This document shows positions 9,426-20,120 of a DNA stretch of 64,000 bases, piece after piece; within the stretch, counting starts at the first letter, position 1, and every line of letters begins with the position of its first letter. Source of the DNA: Thereva unica (Eukaryota > Arthropoda > Insecta > Diptera > Therevidae); assembly GCA_949987705.1 (NCBI GenBank), contig OX465282.1:98320070-98384069 (forward strand), read 5' to 3'. The notes under the pieces were generated by a model, which searched no databases, was not told where the DNA came from, and saw only the letters and a program-made list of their open reading frames with translations. Made by a program: the position numbers and the translations under genes.

Positions 9426-10408
9426 TCAAGGTTATAGCAAATAAATTCAAAGTTAATAAGTGCAAGACTAGTTATATAGTCTTTAGGCAAAAAAACGTTC
9501 CCCCCATTAATATCTCCGTGGAAATAGAAAATGAAATAATAGCACCTGTAAAAGCAGTTAAATACCTTGGACTTGTCATTGATGAAAATTTGAATTTTTC
9601 GTTTCATCTAAATCAGTTGGTGCAGAAAATTTCACCACTAATAGGAGTTCTTAGACGTGCCCCAAACTTGCCTGCCAGCATTGGAAATGCTTTATATAAC
9701 ACTCACATTTTATCAAATATAAGATACGGTATTAATATATGGTCCCAATGTGGTACGACATCCCAAGCCAGAATTAGAACACTCATGTCTAAAGCTATTA
9801 AAGTCATCTGGAAGTTGCCTGCACTTACTCCAACAATAGAGGTATATAATCTCGCGAATCAATTGACACTGGAGAAGATAATAGCTCTCGAGGAAGTCAA
9901 ACTTATATACAAAATCAGGAATAAACTGACAAAAACAAAGGTCCAATTCAGGAGTAATGGGGACAATCATAATTACCAAACCAGGAATAGGCATAAAATA
10001 TTACAGGGAGCTGCCAGAACCAACAGACTCTACAAGGATACTATAGCGAAAGCTGTCAGGACATTCAACTCTATCCCAGATGACATAAAGAACCAACGTA
10101 CGCTCCCTTTATTTATAAAAGCCTTTAAAAAATTCTTAAATCAAAATAACTGATATCAAACTTGTACTCTCTAAAGAATATTAACTTGATTAAATTTTAC
10201 CATTATACCAGTTATTATAGTTAACGTATTTAAATTAGTATCTTTAGGCTAACAATGCTTATACCAGCGAAAGCTGTCTGTGTTGTTTAGCATTTGTAAT
10301 TTTTTTTGTTTTTTCTTTTATCTAAATTTTATACTAATTCTGTTTTATCATTGTAAAAGCCATCTGTGAATTATATTGAAATAAATAAATAAATAAAATA
10401 AATAAAAT
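9426..10408 (+). mobile_element. 5'-truncated LINE ending in an AATA-repeat tail
   Basis: An RT C-terminal open frame (to 10153) is followed by a 3' UTR and the tail GAAATAAATAAATAAATAAA (10378-10408), a simple-repeat tail typical of some Jockey/CR1-group LINEs. The element belongs to a family different from LINE-A, RTE and the CR1-like copy nearby. Its 5' truncation lies near 9426. The gypsy-family LTR fragment begins directly after the tail. Confidence 0.75.
9518..10153 (+). pseudogene. LINE reverse transcriptase, C-terminal portion
   Basis: The frame is open from about 9428, upstream of the listed GTG; no genuine start exists because the element is 5'-truncated. Just after the palm is NKCKTSYIVFRQKN, followed by KYLGLVIDENLNFSFHL (the YLGV.D..L.F..H region) and the thumb-like ILSNIRYGINIW. 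The C-terminal part ends with NSIPDDIKNQRTLPLFIKAF, a common LINE ending. The catalytic palm with YADD is absent, so this copy is dead. About 240 codons remain of an expected ORF2 of 900 or more. Confidence 0.8.
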
Positions 10409-10674
10409 TTCGCGCCATCTGTTCGTTAGAAGTTGAATCAACGATTGTGGGTATAAGGACTTTGATAGCTGTCTGAACTAACTAATGAGCGATAATTGAA
10501 GACAACTTCAAGCTTCTCAAAAATTAGCCGAAAAGGAAAGAACATGCCACTAGGAGCTAGAAAATGTACGAAGGTTCCAGAAGTTAGTTAACGGTGGAGC
10601 TTGGATATATAAAAACGACTTGCAGGCGCTGAGAAAGTCAGTTTTGATTTGAAAGGCGATGAAAGTGCTCTAAA
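10409..10674 (+). mobile_element. Partial LTR of the 50-kb Ty3 family
   Basis: It aligns to the first half of the 3' LTR at 52516-53018: CGCCATCTGTTCG, CAACGATTGT, GAAGACAACTTCAAGCTTCT, AACATRCCACTAGG, then TATATAAAAACGACTTGCAG and CGCTGAGAAAGTCAG. It lacks the TGTGATGATT start and stops after the TATA-like region, at AAGTGCTCTAAAAG. It directly abuts the 143-bp unit at 10675, as another truncated LTR does at 46155. Confidence 0.8.
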
Positions 10675-10817
10675 AGCATTGATTATAGAGTAAGTAGATA
10701 TGGACAAACATCTTTCAGGTTAATTTGTTAGATGGCGATAGTTACGCTGATTTAAGTTTTAGGGCTGCGAATTTCTGTTGTAAACCTCTAAAATTAATGG
10801 GAATGGGTTTTTAACAT
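10675..10817 (+). repeat. 143-bp repeat unit, copy 1
   Basis: The unit CATTGATTATAGAGTAAGTA...TTTTTAACATT recurs at 46155-46293 with about 90% identity. In both places one end abuts a truncated LTR of the same Ty3 family, although at different LTR positions and in opposite LTR orientation. No coding capacity or terminal repeat is visible, and the origin is unknown. Confidence 0.6.
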
Positions 10818-10838
10818 TCTTCTTCTTCTTTAACGGCT

Positions 10839-12227
10839 CTACAACCGGGATCCGGTCCTGGCCTCGCGCAACTGTTCTCTCCACCGGTCCCGATTCTGAG
10901 CCGATGTCATCCAGTTTGGCATCCCTAAACTCTGAGCGTCCTGGTCCACGCCATCCTTCCAGCGAAGGTTGGGCCTCCCTCGCTGTCGCACCCCATAGGT
11001 CTTACCGCAGAGAACTTTCCGAGCAGGCTCATCTTCACTCATACGAGCTAGATGCCCTGCCCACCGGAGCCTACCGAGCTTTATTTTCTTCACAACATCT
11101 ATGTCGCGATAGCACTCGTAGATCTCGTCATTGTAGAGTCTCCGGAATCGTCCTTCCTCACATACGGGGCCAACAATCCTCCGAAGTATTTTCCTCTCAA
11201 ACACGCCCAAGAGGTTTGAGTGCTTTTTGCTAAGCACCCACGTTTCGGATGCATATGTGAGAACGGGTAAGACCATCGTCTTATATAGTAAAAGTTTAGA
11301 CGTTATGGTTAGATATTTGGATTTGAAGAGCCTTGACAGACTATAGTAGGCTTTGTTGGCTTTTAGCAGTCGTGCGCGTATTTCTGGTTCCATGCTATTG
11401 TCGGCTGCTACTATTGACCCAAGGTAGGTAAATGATTTTACCACGTCAAACTCGTGTTCCGCTACCTTAATTGTGGGACCAATGTTAGGTGTTCTTCCAG
11501 ACGAGGCCACCATGTACTTTGTTTTGCTTTCGTTAATGTGCAGTCCCAGATTTCCTGCCGCTTGCTCAATCTGAGTGAAAGCTTCTTGTACAGCTGTTGT
11601 TGTTCTTCCAATGATGTCAATGTCGTCTGCGTAAGCCAGTAATTGGGTGGACTTGTGGAGGATTGTACCCCTTGATGTCACGCCCGAATCTCGGATCACT
11701 TTCTCCAACGCCAGGTTGAAAAGGAGGCAGGCCAGACCGTCCCCTTTTTGTAGTCCATTATAGATGTTGATTGGTCTGGACAGTGTTCCGGATACCTTTA
11801 CTTGGCTTGACACATTGATCATGGTCAGCCTACATAGTCTTGTCAGTTTGTTGGGGATGCCGAATTCTCTCATAGCTTTGTAGAGTTTTACCCTGGCTAT
11901 GCTATCATAGGCGGCTTTAAAGTCTATGAAGAGGTGTTGAATTGAGTTTTGAAACTCTAGACATTTTTCCATATCCTGCCTCAAGGTGAAAATCTGATCA
12001 GTCGTTGATTTGCCTGGGCTGAAGCCACACTGGTAATGGCCTATGATGTTTCTGGCGTATGGGGCCATCCTGTTTTGTAGGATAGCGGAGAATATCTTAT
12101 ACACGGTACTCAACAACGTTATACCGCGATAATTTGTGCACGCTGTGATATCTCCTTTTTTGTGTACCGGGCAGAGGATGCCTTTTCTCCAATCTTCTGG
12201 CATCACTTCCTGCTCCCATACTTGCAC
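10839..12227 (-). pseudogene. RTE-type reverse transcriptase (ORF2, C-terminal two thirds)
   Basis: Motifs are in order: NYRGITLLSTVYKIFS (residues 32-47), FIDFKAAYDS with a catalytic Asp (100-109), GLQKGDGLACLLF (158-170) and YADD (199-202). A C-terminal GRLRWAGHLARM and RGRPNLRWKDGVDQD follow, a signature of RTE-clade proteins. The listed ATG is not the true start: the frame continues upstream without a break to a TAA at 12345-12347, with KNNKASGADGIAAELVKYGG just before. The RT core looks intact, so this copy is damaged mainly by that stop, one frameshift and the lost 5' end. Confidence 0.88.
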
Positions 12228-12347
12228 AATTAATTCATGAATCGCTTGGTGTAATGTAGGCCCTCCATATTTAACCAGCTCCGCAGCGATGCCGTCTGCA
12301 CCCGAGGCCTTGTTGTTTTTGAGCCGGCTGATGGCTCTGCTAACTTC

Positions 12348-12971
12348 TTATATGCTTGGTGGCGGCAGCATAGCATTGTCATCAGATATTGGTGGAGCCT
12401 CCGAATCCTCAGTTAGCTCGCCATTTAGCAATTCATGAAAGTGCTCTTCCCATCGCTCCAAGATGCCTTTAGGATCGGTGATCAGGTTCCCTTCTTTGTC
12501 CTTGCAGTATGTGCAACGTGGTGTGAATTGCGTCATACTGCGGACTCTTTGGTAGAACTCCCGCGCCTGGTGCGGCCGTCGTTCTCTGTACTGTTCTAGC
12601 TCACAGACGAGATTTTTTTCCCAGGCTTCCTTTTTTCGTCTGTGAATTCCCTTTTCTTCTTTTCTGAGCTCTTTACAGTTCTCTTCGCGTGCCCGTGTTC
12701 TCTGAGACTGCTGCATGGCTCGGTACGCAGCATTCTTACGTTCAGTTGCCAGCTTGCATTCATTATCGAACCAGTCGTTCCGATCTTTACGACTTCTGCC
12801 TAAGATGGAATCAGCAGTACTAATGACAGTATTTTTAAGGCGGGTCCAGTTCTCGTCGACGCCCGGCATCTCATCCCCAGGACTTAGGGCGAGTTCTAAT
12901 GCATGACCGTAGCTGTTTCTGGCCATTTCATTGCGTAGTGCTGTTGATTCGAGCCTGATCAGCGGATACAA
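12348..12971 (-). pseudogene. RTE ORF2 linker between endonuclease and RT
   Basis: This frame carries the region between endonuclease and RT: WFDNECKLATERKNAAYRAM, then HRRKKEAWEKN and a CTYCKDKEGNLITDPKGIL segment that precedes RWEEHFHELLN. The last two are standard in RTE ORF2 proteins. It overlaps the endonuclease frame by 44 bp in a different phase, so a frameshift lies near 12930-12970. It ends with a single TAA (12345-12347) before the RT frame resumes in the same phase. Confidence 0.85.
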
Positions 12972-13458
12972 AGCTTTTCAGCGTTGTAATGCGCTCTCGG
13001 AGCACCATACCAACAAGATAGTGATCCGAGTCGAAGTTGGCACCTCGGTACGTTCGTACCGTCATCAAACCCGAAAGGTGGCGGCGGTCTATCAACACAT
13101 GATCTATTTGGTTGCGAGTGGCTCCATCAGGAGATACCCAGGTGGCTTTATGGATATCTTTACGCGCAAATCTAGTACTTGCAACGACCAAGTTCTTACT
13201 TGCTGCCATCTCTACAACTCGCTGTCCATTGTCATTAGTGTTTTCATGCAAGCTGTGGTTGCCGACATATTGCCTGTATATGGGCTCCCAGCCTACTTTG
13301 GCGTTCAGATCTCCCAGTATGATTTTTACACCATATCTGGGGCAGGCATTAAGTTCCCGTTCAACTAATTCGAAGAATTCTTCTTTATCATCATCCGGGG
13401 ACTCTTCTGTAGGTGCGTGTACGTTTATGAGGCTGATGTTCTTAAATTTACCTCGCAC
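12928..13458 (-). pseudogene. RTE ORF2 endonuclease (EEP family), N-terminally truncated
   Basis: This encodes an exonuclease/endonuclease/phosphatase domain that nicks target DNA for retrotransposition. Visible motifs are ISLINVHAPTEESPDD, ILGDLNAKVG (Asp/Asn pair), NQIDHVLIDRR and ANFDSDHYLV (catalytic Asp-His). The frame is open upstream to about 13497 (IGFKAINERLCSLPVRGK), so ATG at 13458 is internal. The first ~70 residues with the earliest catalytic Asn and Glu are missing. Confidence 0.87.
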
Positions 13459-13835
13459 AGGAAGGGAGCATAGCCTTTCGTTTATTGCTTTAAAGCCGAT
13501 AATTATTATTATTATTTATTTCCAATTATGTACAAAGATTATAATCTTAATGAAGTACATTCACTAAACATAAGGAAGAAAAATTATAAACATGGAAACA
13601 TTTAAAAAAAATTAATAAAATTTAAAAATGAACAAAATATAAAAAAAAATTAAAAATTAGAAATTAAAAAGAAAAAAAAATAATAGGAGAAATAAAGAGA
13701 AAAAAAAAACATATATGTATTACAAAAATAAAATTAAAATTATATGTATAATACTTAATTATGTATTCATGCTTCGAGAAGATATTAACTCGCAAAGACG
13801 TTTCTTGAAAATTCCCATTGAATCGATACATTGTA

Positions 13836-15596
13836 TTATATATGGACTGGTAGAGAGTTCCATAACATAGCTGCGAAGACAAAGAAAGAACGTTGTCCAA
13901 TTAAAGTACGGAAACGCGGGATTATCAAATTATTATTTCTAAGCGATTGTGAGAGCTGTACGAACTCATTAAGGTAAGCAGGCTTGCGTTGGTGTAATAT
14001 ATCATGTAATAAGCGCAGAAGCCTATACTCACGATAGTTACTCAGGGAGCAGCCCAAAACGGAATTTAAATAGGGTGAAATATGGTCAAAACGTCGCAGC
14101 TTATACACAAAACGGACGCAATCATTAAAGGCCACTTCAAGCTTCCGAGCGCAAGAAAAATCGAGAGAGGGGAAAATTGAGAGGCCATGCATTAGAAGAG
14201 GTAAAAGTAAGGCTTTAAGCAAATTCAATCGAGCGGTCCTTTTAAGCAAACCACAGTGGTATCTAAGTTTTGCCAGGAGCCCATATGTCTTGCCAACAAT
14301 AGAATTGATGTGATCGCAACAGGTCATATTGCTATTAAGAATGACTCCTAGATTTCTTACTTTATCGACGCGGTCTAGAGGAACTCCACTTAAGGAGATT
14401 ACTGGAAGGTTAGGGTAAGAGATAAGAGAATGAGAGAACAGAATATAATGTGATTTCAATGGGTTTAATTGTAGTAAGTTCAATGATGACCAGCAGTAGA
14501 CACGGCGCAAGTCGGCTGCAATCTTCTCCATACAAGTGTGGACTTGACTTTTTGGCGCTGAAATATATAGCTGGACATCATCTGCATACATATGAACCTT
14601 ACAGTGTTTTATTGCTAAGGGAAGATCGTTAATAAAAACGCTGAATAAAAGTGGCCCAAGAATAGAGCCCTGGGGAACGCCATTGGTAATCATACCAATA
14701 GTGGACCTAGACTCGCCGAGTTTAACTATTTGAGAGCGGTTGGATAAAAAGCTATGCAAAAGTTTAAGACCAGTCGGGGAACAGCGGACTTGAGAAGAAA
14801 GTTTCTCCAGAAGCAGGGAGTGGTTGACACTGTCAAAAGCTTTAGAAAAGTCGAGCAACAATAAACAACAAACTTGATGCTCGTCAAGAGACCTGCGGAT
14901 ATCATTTGTAACTTTAAGGAGTGCAGTTTCGCAGCTATGATGTTTTCGGAAACCAGATTGCCATACATTTATAAATTGAAGTCTTTCACAGAAGTTAAGG
15001 ATTTGAATCGCTATTAATTTTTCGAGAACCTTAGCCAGAAATGGAAGTATACTAATAGGCCGGAAATCGGAAGGGGCAGCGGGAGAAGAGCACTTGGGTA
15101 TAGGTGTAACTAAGGCATGCTTCCAAGAAGTGGGAAATTTTGATACAGTGAGGCAAGTATTGAATATGTGGGTTATAATAGGCAACAAACATGGTAATAG
15201 AATTTTCAGAAACCTGGGTGAAATATTATCACTACCAGTGGCTATAGATTTAATTGAATTTAGGGCCGAGAAAACTTCGAGGGAATCAACGCATCGGAAA
15301 CAGAAGCTGTCAGATGATGCTATAATGGAGGTATCGGAGGTGTTGGCCTGCTCAGTCGTTTGGTTAGCTAAAAAATATTGGTTAAGGCTTTCAGGACTAA
15401 GGGTGTAGTCAGCGGCGTCATTCTTAGTGTGGACACCCAAATTTCGCAAGTTGTTCCATACAGTTTTGAGTGAAAGAGATGGATCAAGTTTTCGGGCGTA
15501 AAAATTACGCTTCGCTTGCTTAATTTTTGCAACGACCAGATTCCGAAGGCGTTTAAAAGATTTTTTGCCACTGCACTTTTTACTTTTAAGAACCAA
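13836..15596 (-). pseudogene. CR1/Jockey-type reverse transcriptase (586 codons)
   Basis: RT motifs are in order: DFRPISILPFLAKVLEKL (177-194), QSGFRKHHSCETALLK (213-228), LLLLDFSKAFDSVNH (245-259, catalytic Asp), GVPQGSILGPLLFSVFIND (306-324) and the catalytic box YADD (337-340). The C-terminus keeps LRLLHDILHQRKPAYLNEFV and ends FVFAAMLWNSLPVHI, characteristic of this group. No stop interrupts the RT. The upstream coding region continues in another phase at 15368-15757, so one frameshift separates them. The enzyme would copy LINE RNA at nicked DNA. The endonuclease is missing by truncation. Confidence 0.88.
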
Positions 15597-15757
15597 TGGT
15601 AGGCAAACTCCCTTTCTATTATAAGCGACTTAATTTCTGCAGTAAACCAAGGTTTAGACTTAGCTGATAGAGTTTTACTCCTCAGAGGCACAAACTCATC
15701 GTACAAATCAAGGAATAACCTATTAAACTCTGTAATTTTGTCATCGACGTCGGTCAT
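15560..15757 (-). pseudogene. Region upstream of RT in the CR1-like LINE, frameshifted
   Basis: The frame 15368-15757 is meaningful only in its first ~65 codons: DKITEFNRLFLDLYDEFVPL and SKPWFTAEIKSLIIEREFAY, a familiar endonuclease-RT linker (PWF...I...I..R...). After about 15560 the correct phase is that of the 13836-15596 frame. The remaining codons of this frame overlap it and are out of phase. Confidence 0.7.
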
Positions 15758-16023
15758 TGTGAAGATGTTAACCCAAGGTAGACAAAGACATCTCTGAGAA
15801 AGACGTTCCGAAAGACGAAGCTGGCAAACATTAATTCAACCTGAATATGGTTCTGTTCTATTCGCGACCATTGTTCTCGAAATTTAGTGAGACGTTCGAA
15901 TATGTATTCCTTGGTTCTTTTAACAAGAGCAGTCTTCTTATAGTTGGAGATGGCCTTGTTCAAAAGATCAATATGCACCTTTTGCAATTTTAAGGCTTCA
16001 TTAAAAGATGCTTCTGTAACCAT
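15754..16023 (-). pseudogene. LTR-element Gag N-terminus, cut by LINE
   Basis: An 89-codon frame begins at 16023 and encodes MVTEASFNEALKLQKVHIDL, VKRTKEYIFERLTKFREQW and EQNHIQVELMF. It is charged, helical and resembles the amino-terminal Gag region of BEL/Pao-like elements, a weak family judgement. The position supports it: a primer-binding site lies 570 bp upstream (16594-16612) on the same strand. The reading frame is lost at the CR1-like LINE boundary. Confidence 0.45.
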
Positions 16024-16593
16024 GTTGAACTAGTCACTCACAAACCTTCAAAACAACTATGAATTAATGTATCACGAATGTATCACTTGCACTTGATCAA
16101 AGTTAGGGCGTTATCCCCTGAAATGAATAAATCGAGAACTAAGCTTTAGTAAATTAGGCGTTATGTAAGAACTAAACTCTTTTAAACACTTGGTGTGGAA
16201 GAAATTGATATAGGTGAGAAACTCACCTCGAGAGTGTAATAAATTGGGTTGGTATGAAAACCTTCCAATTGATTTGATTTGAAATGAGGGACTTGCCTCG
16301 AGAGTGTACTAAATTGGGTTGGTATGAAAACCTTCCAATTGATTTAATTTGAAAAGAGGGGCTTGCTTCGGAAAATAGTATATTGAAATATAACTTCAAG
16401 TGAATAGTTCGAGATTAGTTTTAAATTTGATTTCCTGACATGAAACACCTTGTCTTAAAAAAGGTAATATAGAATTTCTTGTGCACTAAGTTCACACGAA
16501 TGGTTGACACTAATATTCTTCGAATGGTTGCATGAGTTTAGGAACTTTACTTCCACTAAAACTTTTAAACAATATGCACTGCACTTAGAAGCA
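16024..16593 (-). repeat. Leader of minus-strand LTR element with 70-bp tandem duplication and hairpins
   Basis: Between the primer-binding site and gag lies a non-coding leader. AAATTGGGTTGGTATGAAAA followed by CCTTCCAATTGATTT occurs at 16241 and 16311, a 70-bp period. Each copy can fold (AATTGG with CCAATT). The linker before copy 1 is a perfect stem GGTGAG/CTCACC (16213-16227). At the equivalent place in copy 2 it is GAGG/CCTC, so bases differ while pairing is kept. Confidence 0.55.
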
Positions 16594-16612
16594 CATCCGG
16601 CTCGAAGGACCA
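16594..16612 (-). promoter_or_regulatory. Primer-binding site of LTR element (TGGTCCTTCGAGCCGGATG)
   Basis: On the minus strand TGGTCCTTCGAGCCGGATG starts two bases after a CA that could end the LTR. It begins TGG, the complement of a tRNA CCA end. The identical 19-mer lies next to a defined LTR at 28476-28494. The second, independent occurrence makes the call fairly firm. The tRNA species was not determined. Confidence 0.7.
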
Positions 16613-16614
16613 TA

Positions 16615-17354
16615 TGTTTTTTGTTCAAAGAAAAAACTGCTTTAAAACAAATGAAAATTATTTAACACCATTTGGCCTCCAATTACAGCACACACTGATA
16701 AAAAGAAGCAAAAGAGCAAAGTTCACTTTATAATTATAATTCACTTTTATTTAAATAATTCAGTTTTATATCTTAAGTACACAATTTAAAATAAAAATAG
16801 ATAAATAATCAATATAATTCACTTAATTAATATTATTAAATTTGAAGAAATGTTAAACATTCAGGAGCTTTGCAGTTATTAAAGAAAGTAATAGATAAGA
16901 ATTAGAGAAAAGGTTAATTTATAAGCTTGAGTTAAATGTTACTATATTCACTCGATGTGAACATCCACTCAAAAAAATATATATAATTAATCACCCTCAT
17001 CAACGGTGTTAGCTAAAAAATACACAATCCACTTGATCACCTCAACAACGATGGAAACTAAATATCAAATTAATTAAAATCCTCATCCACGTTGTTAACT
17101 AAAATCACTTCAAGTTTAAAGCAGAGAAACAAATTATAATATATTTGTAACGAATCAAGAAAATCGTAAGAAAATCGTTCATCATATCAAATATTATTTA
17201 GAGAAGAAAATGCAAAAAATTTATGAAAATATGAATATGGTATTGTTGTAATTAAGTACTCACCTGACCTTGAAAGTTGGCCTTGAACTTTAATTTGGTT
17301 GCGGACAAAGGGATTGTTAAAATCAAGGTCAAAGGAAAGAAGAATTAGAAATTA
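16615..17354 (-). mobile_element. Probable LTR / upstream region of the minus-strand LTR element
   Basis: Read on the minus strand this AT-rich DNA precedes the primer-binding site, so it should contain the 5' LTR. The internal edge would be at 16615 (TG on the + strand). The outer edge cannot be placed, since no second LTR was found. It is non-coding. Confidence 0.4.
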
Positions 17355-17565
17355 CTGTTCATAGTCTGTTCCCATGAACAGGGAAAAGGAAAATTGTTAA
17401 TATTAATTCTCGGTCTATTCCCGAGAACTAAGGAAGAAATTAGTAATAATAGTAGTTCTCGGTCTATTCCCGAGAACTAAGGAAAATTAGTAATAGTTCT
17501 CGGTCTATTCCCGAGAACTAAGAGAAAAATTAGTAATAGTAGTTCTCGGTCTATTCCCGAGAACT
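17355..17565. repeat. Array of short hairpins (GTTCTCGG...CCGAGAAC)
   Basis: Five inverted repeats follow each other. The first (17355-17381) has stem CTGTTCAT/ATGAACAG. The next four (17407-17427, 17454-17478, 17495-17519, 17541-17565) have stem (AG)TTCTCGG/CCGAGAA(CT) around a TCTATTC loop. Spacers are TAAGGAAAAATTAGTAATAGT-like. Two further members lie beyond the inserted elements at 18976-18985 plus 21088-21110, and at 21129-21153, where the stem is TTCTTGG/CCAAGAA. Both arms change together. Confidence 0.8.
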
Positions 17566-17610
17566 AAGGAAAAAAGACGGGAAGTGCCATGGCTTCTCGA
17601 TGGCACAGTA

Positions 17611-18960
17611 GACATGAATATGTCTTATCCCTGGGGTCTATTTGTTTCTTGTTCTTATTGGAAATCACCTTCTTGTTCTTATTGGAAAGAACCCCTGGAG
17701 GGGGTCGAAAGGAATGCATACAACAATATATATCTGGCTCGCTTCAATACATACCCTTCAACCACCTTATCCTTTTCCACAATGTAACAGAATACAAACA
17801 CACGAAACGAAATCGTTCAAAATAAAAAAATTGTGCTTTTGCAAAAATTCTAAACGCGCCGCGGCCGCACCACACTCAATCCGCAAACTGCGTAGTAAGA
17901 AAATTCCCTGATATCGATTCTGATTCCGCCCCGCTTCGAAAACACAAAAATATCGCGCGACCGACGACTCAAGCACACCTTTTCTAATGGGGCCCATCCA
18001 CAGGCCAACTAGTTGTCCTAACTGAGTTGTGTTGTCACTGAATCGCATCGTGTGTGGGGCAGTTGGCAAACTGATTTGACAGTTGGGGTTTCAGTTGGGA
18101 TAAATCAAAATCTTTTAATTTTATGAGGGCGGGGTTTAGAGTTTGGGCAACTAGTCGCACTGTGTGTATTGCAGTTTGGCAAACTACTTGGATGAATTAA
18201 GCCTGAATTCGAAGAATATATTTTTTTGCAAGTTTATTTTGCATTATTTTTAATTTAAATTATGAAAGTTCACATATTATTAAATTATTTTCATAATTTA
18301 TACTTTTAGAATTTAATTTATATTTTGAAAAATATAAATATTCATATTAATAATTAAAAACAATTATAATTAATCTAAAAAATCATCTTTCTCCAATTTT
18401 TATTATTATAAAACTTAGTCGCGGGTTTTCTACAATTTCATTTAACTTTCAAATTGCCTATAAAATATCGAATTGACAGTTGAAATATCAACTCAGTTGA
18501 AGCGTTTGTGGCAAAACAACAACTTTTTACACAACTCAGTTTGGACAACTAGTTGGATGGGCCCCATAAGCTGTTTAAAAAATCTCACACAAAGTAAAAA
18601 ATCCTGGACACTTTTTCTCACTCTTGGAACAAGAACTCGCAGCGATTGAACAAAAAAAAGCTGCTATGATATTGGACGCAAAAAAGCTGCTAGCATAGCT
18701 TCTTGTTAATGTATGTGCTCGAAACAGTCATTTTGGCAAAACGACAAATATTCATGTCAAAAGAAATGTCTCGAAAATTTTCTAACCTTAAGAAAGCTTT
18801 CGATAATATTTTCACCTAAAAATATGCAGAATTAAATATAAATTTAATTTGCTTCTAAAATTTATCCTAAAAGTATGCCAAACAGTAATGAGTCATGGTA
18901 ACGATTTTCGTCTCCGCACATTCTTTCAAATAGACCCCAGGGATAAGACATATTCATGTC
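17611..18960. mobile_element. Insertion bounded by a perfect 34-bp inverted repeat
   Basis: 17611-17644 (GACATGAATATGTCTTATCC, then CTGGGGTCTATTTG) recurs reversed at 18927-18960 without mismatch. It splits the hairpin array. The inside is non-coding apart from chance frames, and part of it is the MITE at 17988-18566. A hairpin with another sequence (GTGCCAT/ATGGCAC, 17584-17606) sits just outside the left end. No target duplication was found, so it may be a rearrangement and not a transposon. Confidence 0.5.
17988..18566. mobile_element. PIF/Harbinger-like MITE, TSD TAA
   Basis: The ends TGGGGCCCATCC and GGATGGGCCCCA are inverted copies. The similarity continues inward (CAACTAGTTGTCC, ACTGAGTTGTGT) after a small gap. 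TAA flanks both sides (17985-17987, 18567-18569). A 3-bp TWA duplication is the mark of PIF/Harbinger insertion. Non-coding, 579 bp. Confidence 0.75.
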
Positions 18961-19210
18961 AAAATTAGGAATAATAGTTCTCGGTTAGAGATGGGCGATA
19001 CTTACTCGATACTTTGGGTATCGAATAAATCGTGAATGAGGTATCGAATACTGTATTCGATACCTCGGCCGATCGGTATGTGGATACTCGATACTTTTTT
19101 TGCTGGTATCGAACGTACAATACTTTTTGTTCGCAAAAAAATTCACATTTAAAAATATTACATGTTGAGAGTTCACTGATTTTTAATTAAGGAATTTTAC
19201 AGTTTCTACT

Positions 19211-19726
19211 TTGGTAAAAGCTACGCTTCTTGATCCACGTTTCAGAAAGCTGCATTTTTTGAAACCTACCCCGGTTGTATATAAAGCTCTGAGGGCAATT
19301 GCAACAGAAATGAAAAAGACAAGCGATGACGATGACCAAGAACACCACAAAGAAAACGAAGCTCCCAATGAAAATTCTACAGGCAATGATATCTGGGCAT
19401 ATCATGATCAGGCAGCGATTAAAAACAACCCCACTTCATCTGAGCATCAAGAGGACATGATGTCCGACATCCCAGTGGAACTGCGAAATTTTCTGAATCA
19501 GAAAGTTATAACTCGGGAAAATCCCTTAACTTTTTGGGAAGGAGTAAAACAGTCTTTTCCAACAGTTTATAAGGTTGCGGTAAAGTACCTTAGCATCCCT
19601 GCGACTTCCGTTCCATGTGAGCGCCTTTTTTCAAAAGCATCGCACATTTGCACGCAAAGCGTGAGCATTTATCTCGACTACTCTTTTTATCGAGTCTTCC
19701 TGAAGAAGATTGGGGATTTTAAGTGA
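19211..19726 (+). pseudogene. hAT transposase, C-terminal fragment
   Basis: The 171-codon frame encodes KATLLDPRFRKLHFLKPTP (the ATLLDPRFK block of hAT catalytic domains), an acidic insert, NPLTFWEG and KYLSIPATSVPCERLFSKA (the dimerisation block, about residues 140-160). The N-terminal BED finger, both early catalytic Asp positions and most of the RNase H fold are absent, so no activity is expected. Frame loss after FSKA removes the last residues. Confidence 0.85.
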
Positions 19727-19833
19727 AATCTGAATTTCTGTAAAAGATTTTATTTGGGCAGAAATGCAATTTATTATATACAGTCGAACCTGGATAAGCG
19801 AGCGTTCAAGGGACGCAATATCTCTTTCGCTTA

Positions 19834-19974
19834 TACCCTCGACACACCAGCACTCTCAATCTTTATTATGACGTCAAAATGACGTAGACCCATACAAAAG
19901 ATATGGAAATAAAATGAAATCTACGTCATTCTGACGTCATAATCAAGATTAAGAGTGCTGGTGTGTCGAGGGTA
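19834..19974. mobile_element. 141-bp hairpin MITE, TSD TTA
   Basis: The ends TACCCTCGACACACCAGCAC and its reverse are exact, and the complementarity extends over about 55 bp per arm (TTATGACGTCA...TGACGTAGA). TTA flanks both sides (19831-19833, 19975-19977). Without it the host element reads TTTCGCTTATGGAGG, matching a sister repeat at 20660. A half copy of the same family lies at 48081-48141. TWA duplication suggests PIF/Harbinger. Confidence 0.85.
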
Positions 19975-20120
19975 TTATGGAGGTTTTTCACTAATCCAAG
20001 TTTTTCGCTTATACAGGTTCAGGAGTGGGTTTTCTAATTTATACAGGTTTAAACTAATACAGCAAATACAAGTATGTATGGAGTAATAAATATATGTATG
20101 AATTGTATAGGTTTTATTCA

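Larger units (their letters stand above)
10818..13498 (-). mobile_element. 5'-truncated RTE-type LINE, nearly full ORF2
   Basis: On the minus strand, an apurinic-type endonuclease frame (12928-13458), a linker (12348-12971) and a reverse transcriptase frame (10839-12227) follow in the usual ORF2 order. The 3' end is a short AAG repeat (10818-10835, seen as CTTCTTCTTCTTT), typical of the simple-repeat tails of RTE elements. The 5' end is lost within the endonuclease at about 13498, where it meets the tail of the CR1-like LINE. Confidence 0.85.
13499..15760 (-). mobile_element. 5'-truncated CR1/Jockey-group LINE
   Basis: Its reverse transcriptase frame occupies most of the copy. The 3' UTR is very AT-rich (13560-13830) and ends at about 13499 in AAT repeats. 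The 5' end at about 15760 lies in the middle of the gag gene of a minus-strand LTR element, so the LINE probably inserted there or truncated it. The RTE copy begins directly at its tail. Confidence 0.8.

Noticed and set aside
10904..13567. Plus-strand ORFs opposite the RTE element
   Set aside because: They are shadows of the minus-strand endonuclease and RT frames.
17355..17565. CRISPR-like array of short palindromic repeats
   Set aside because: Spacers are repeats of one another, the genome is eukaryotic and no cas gene is present.
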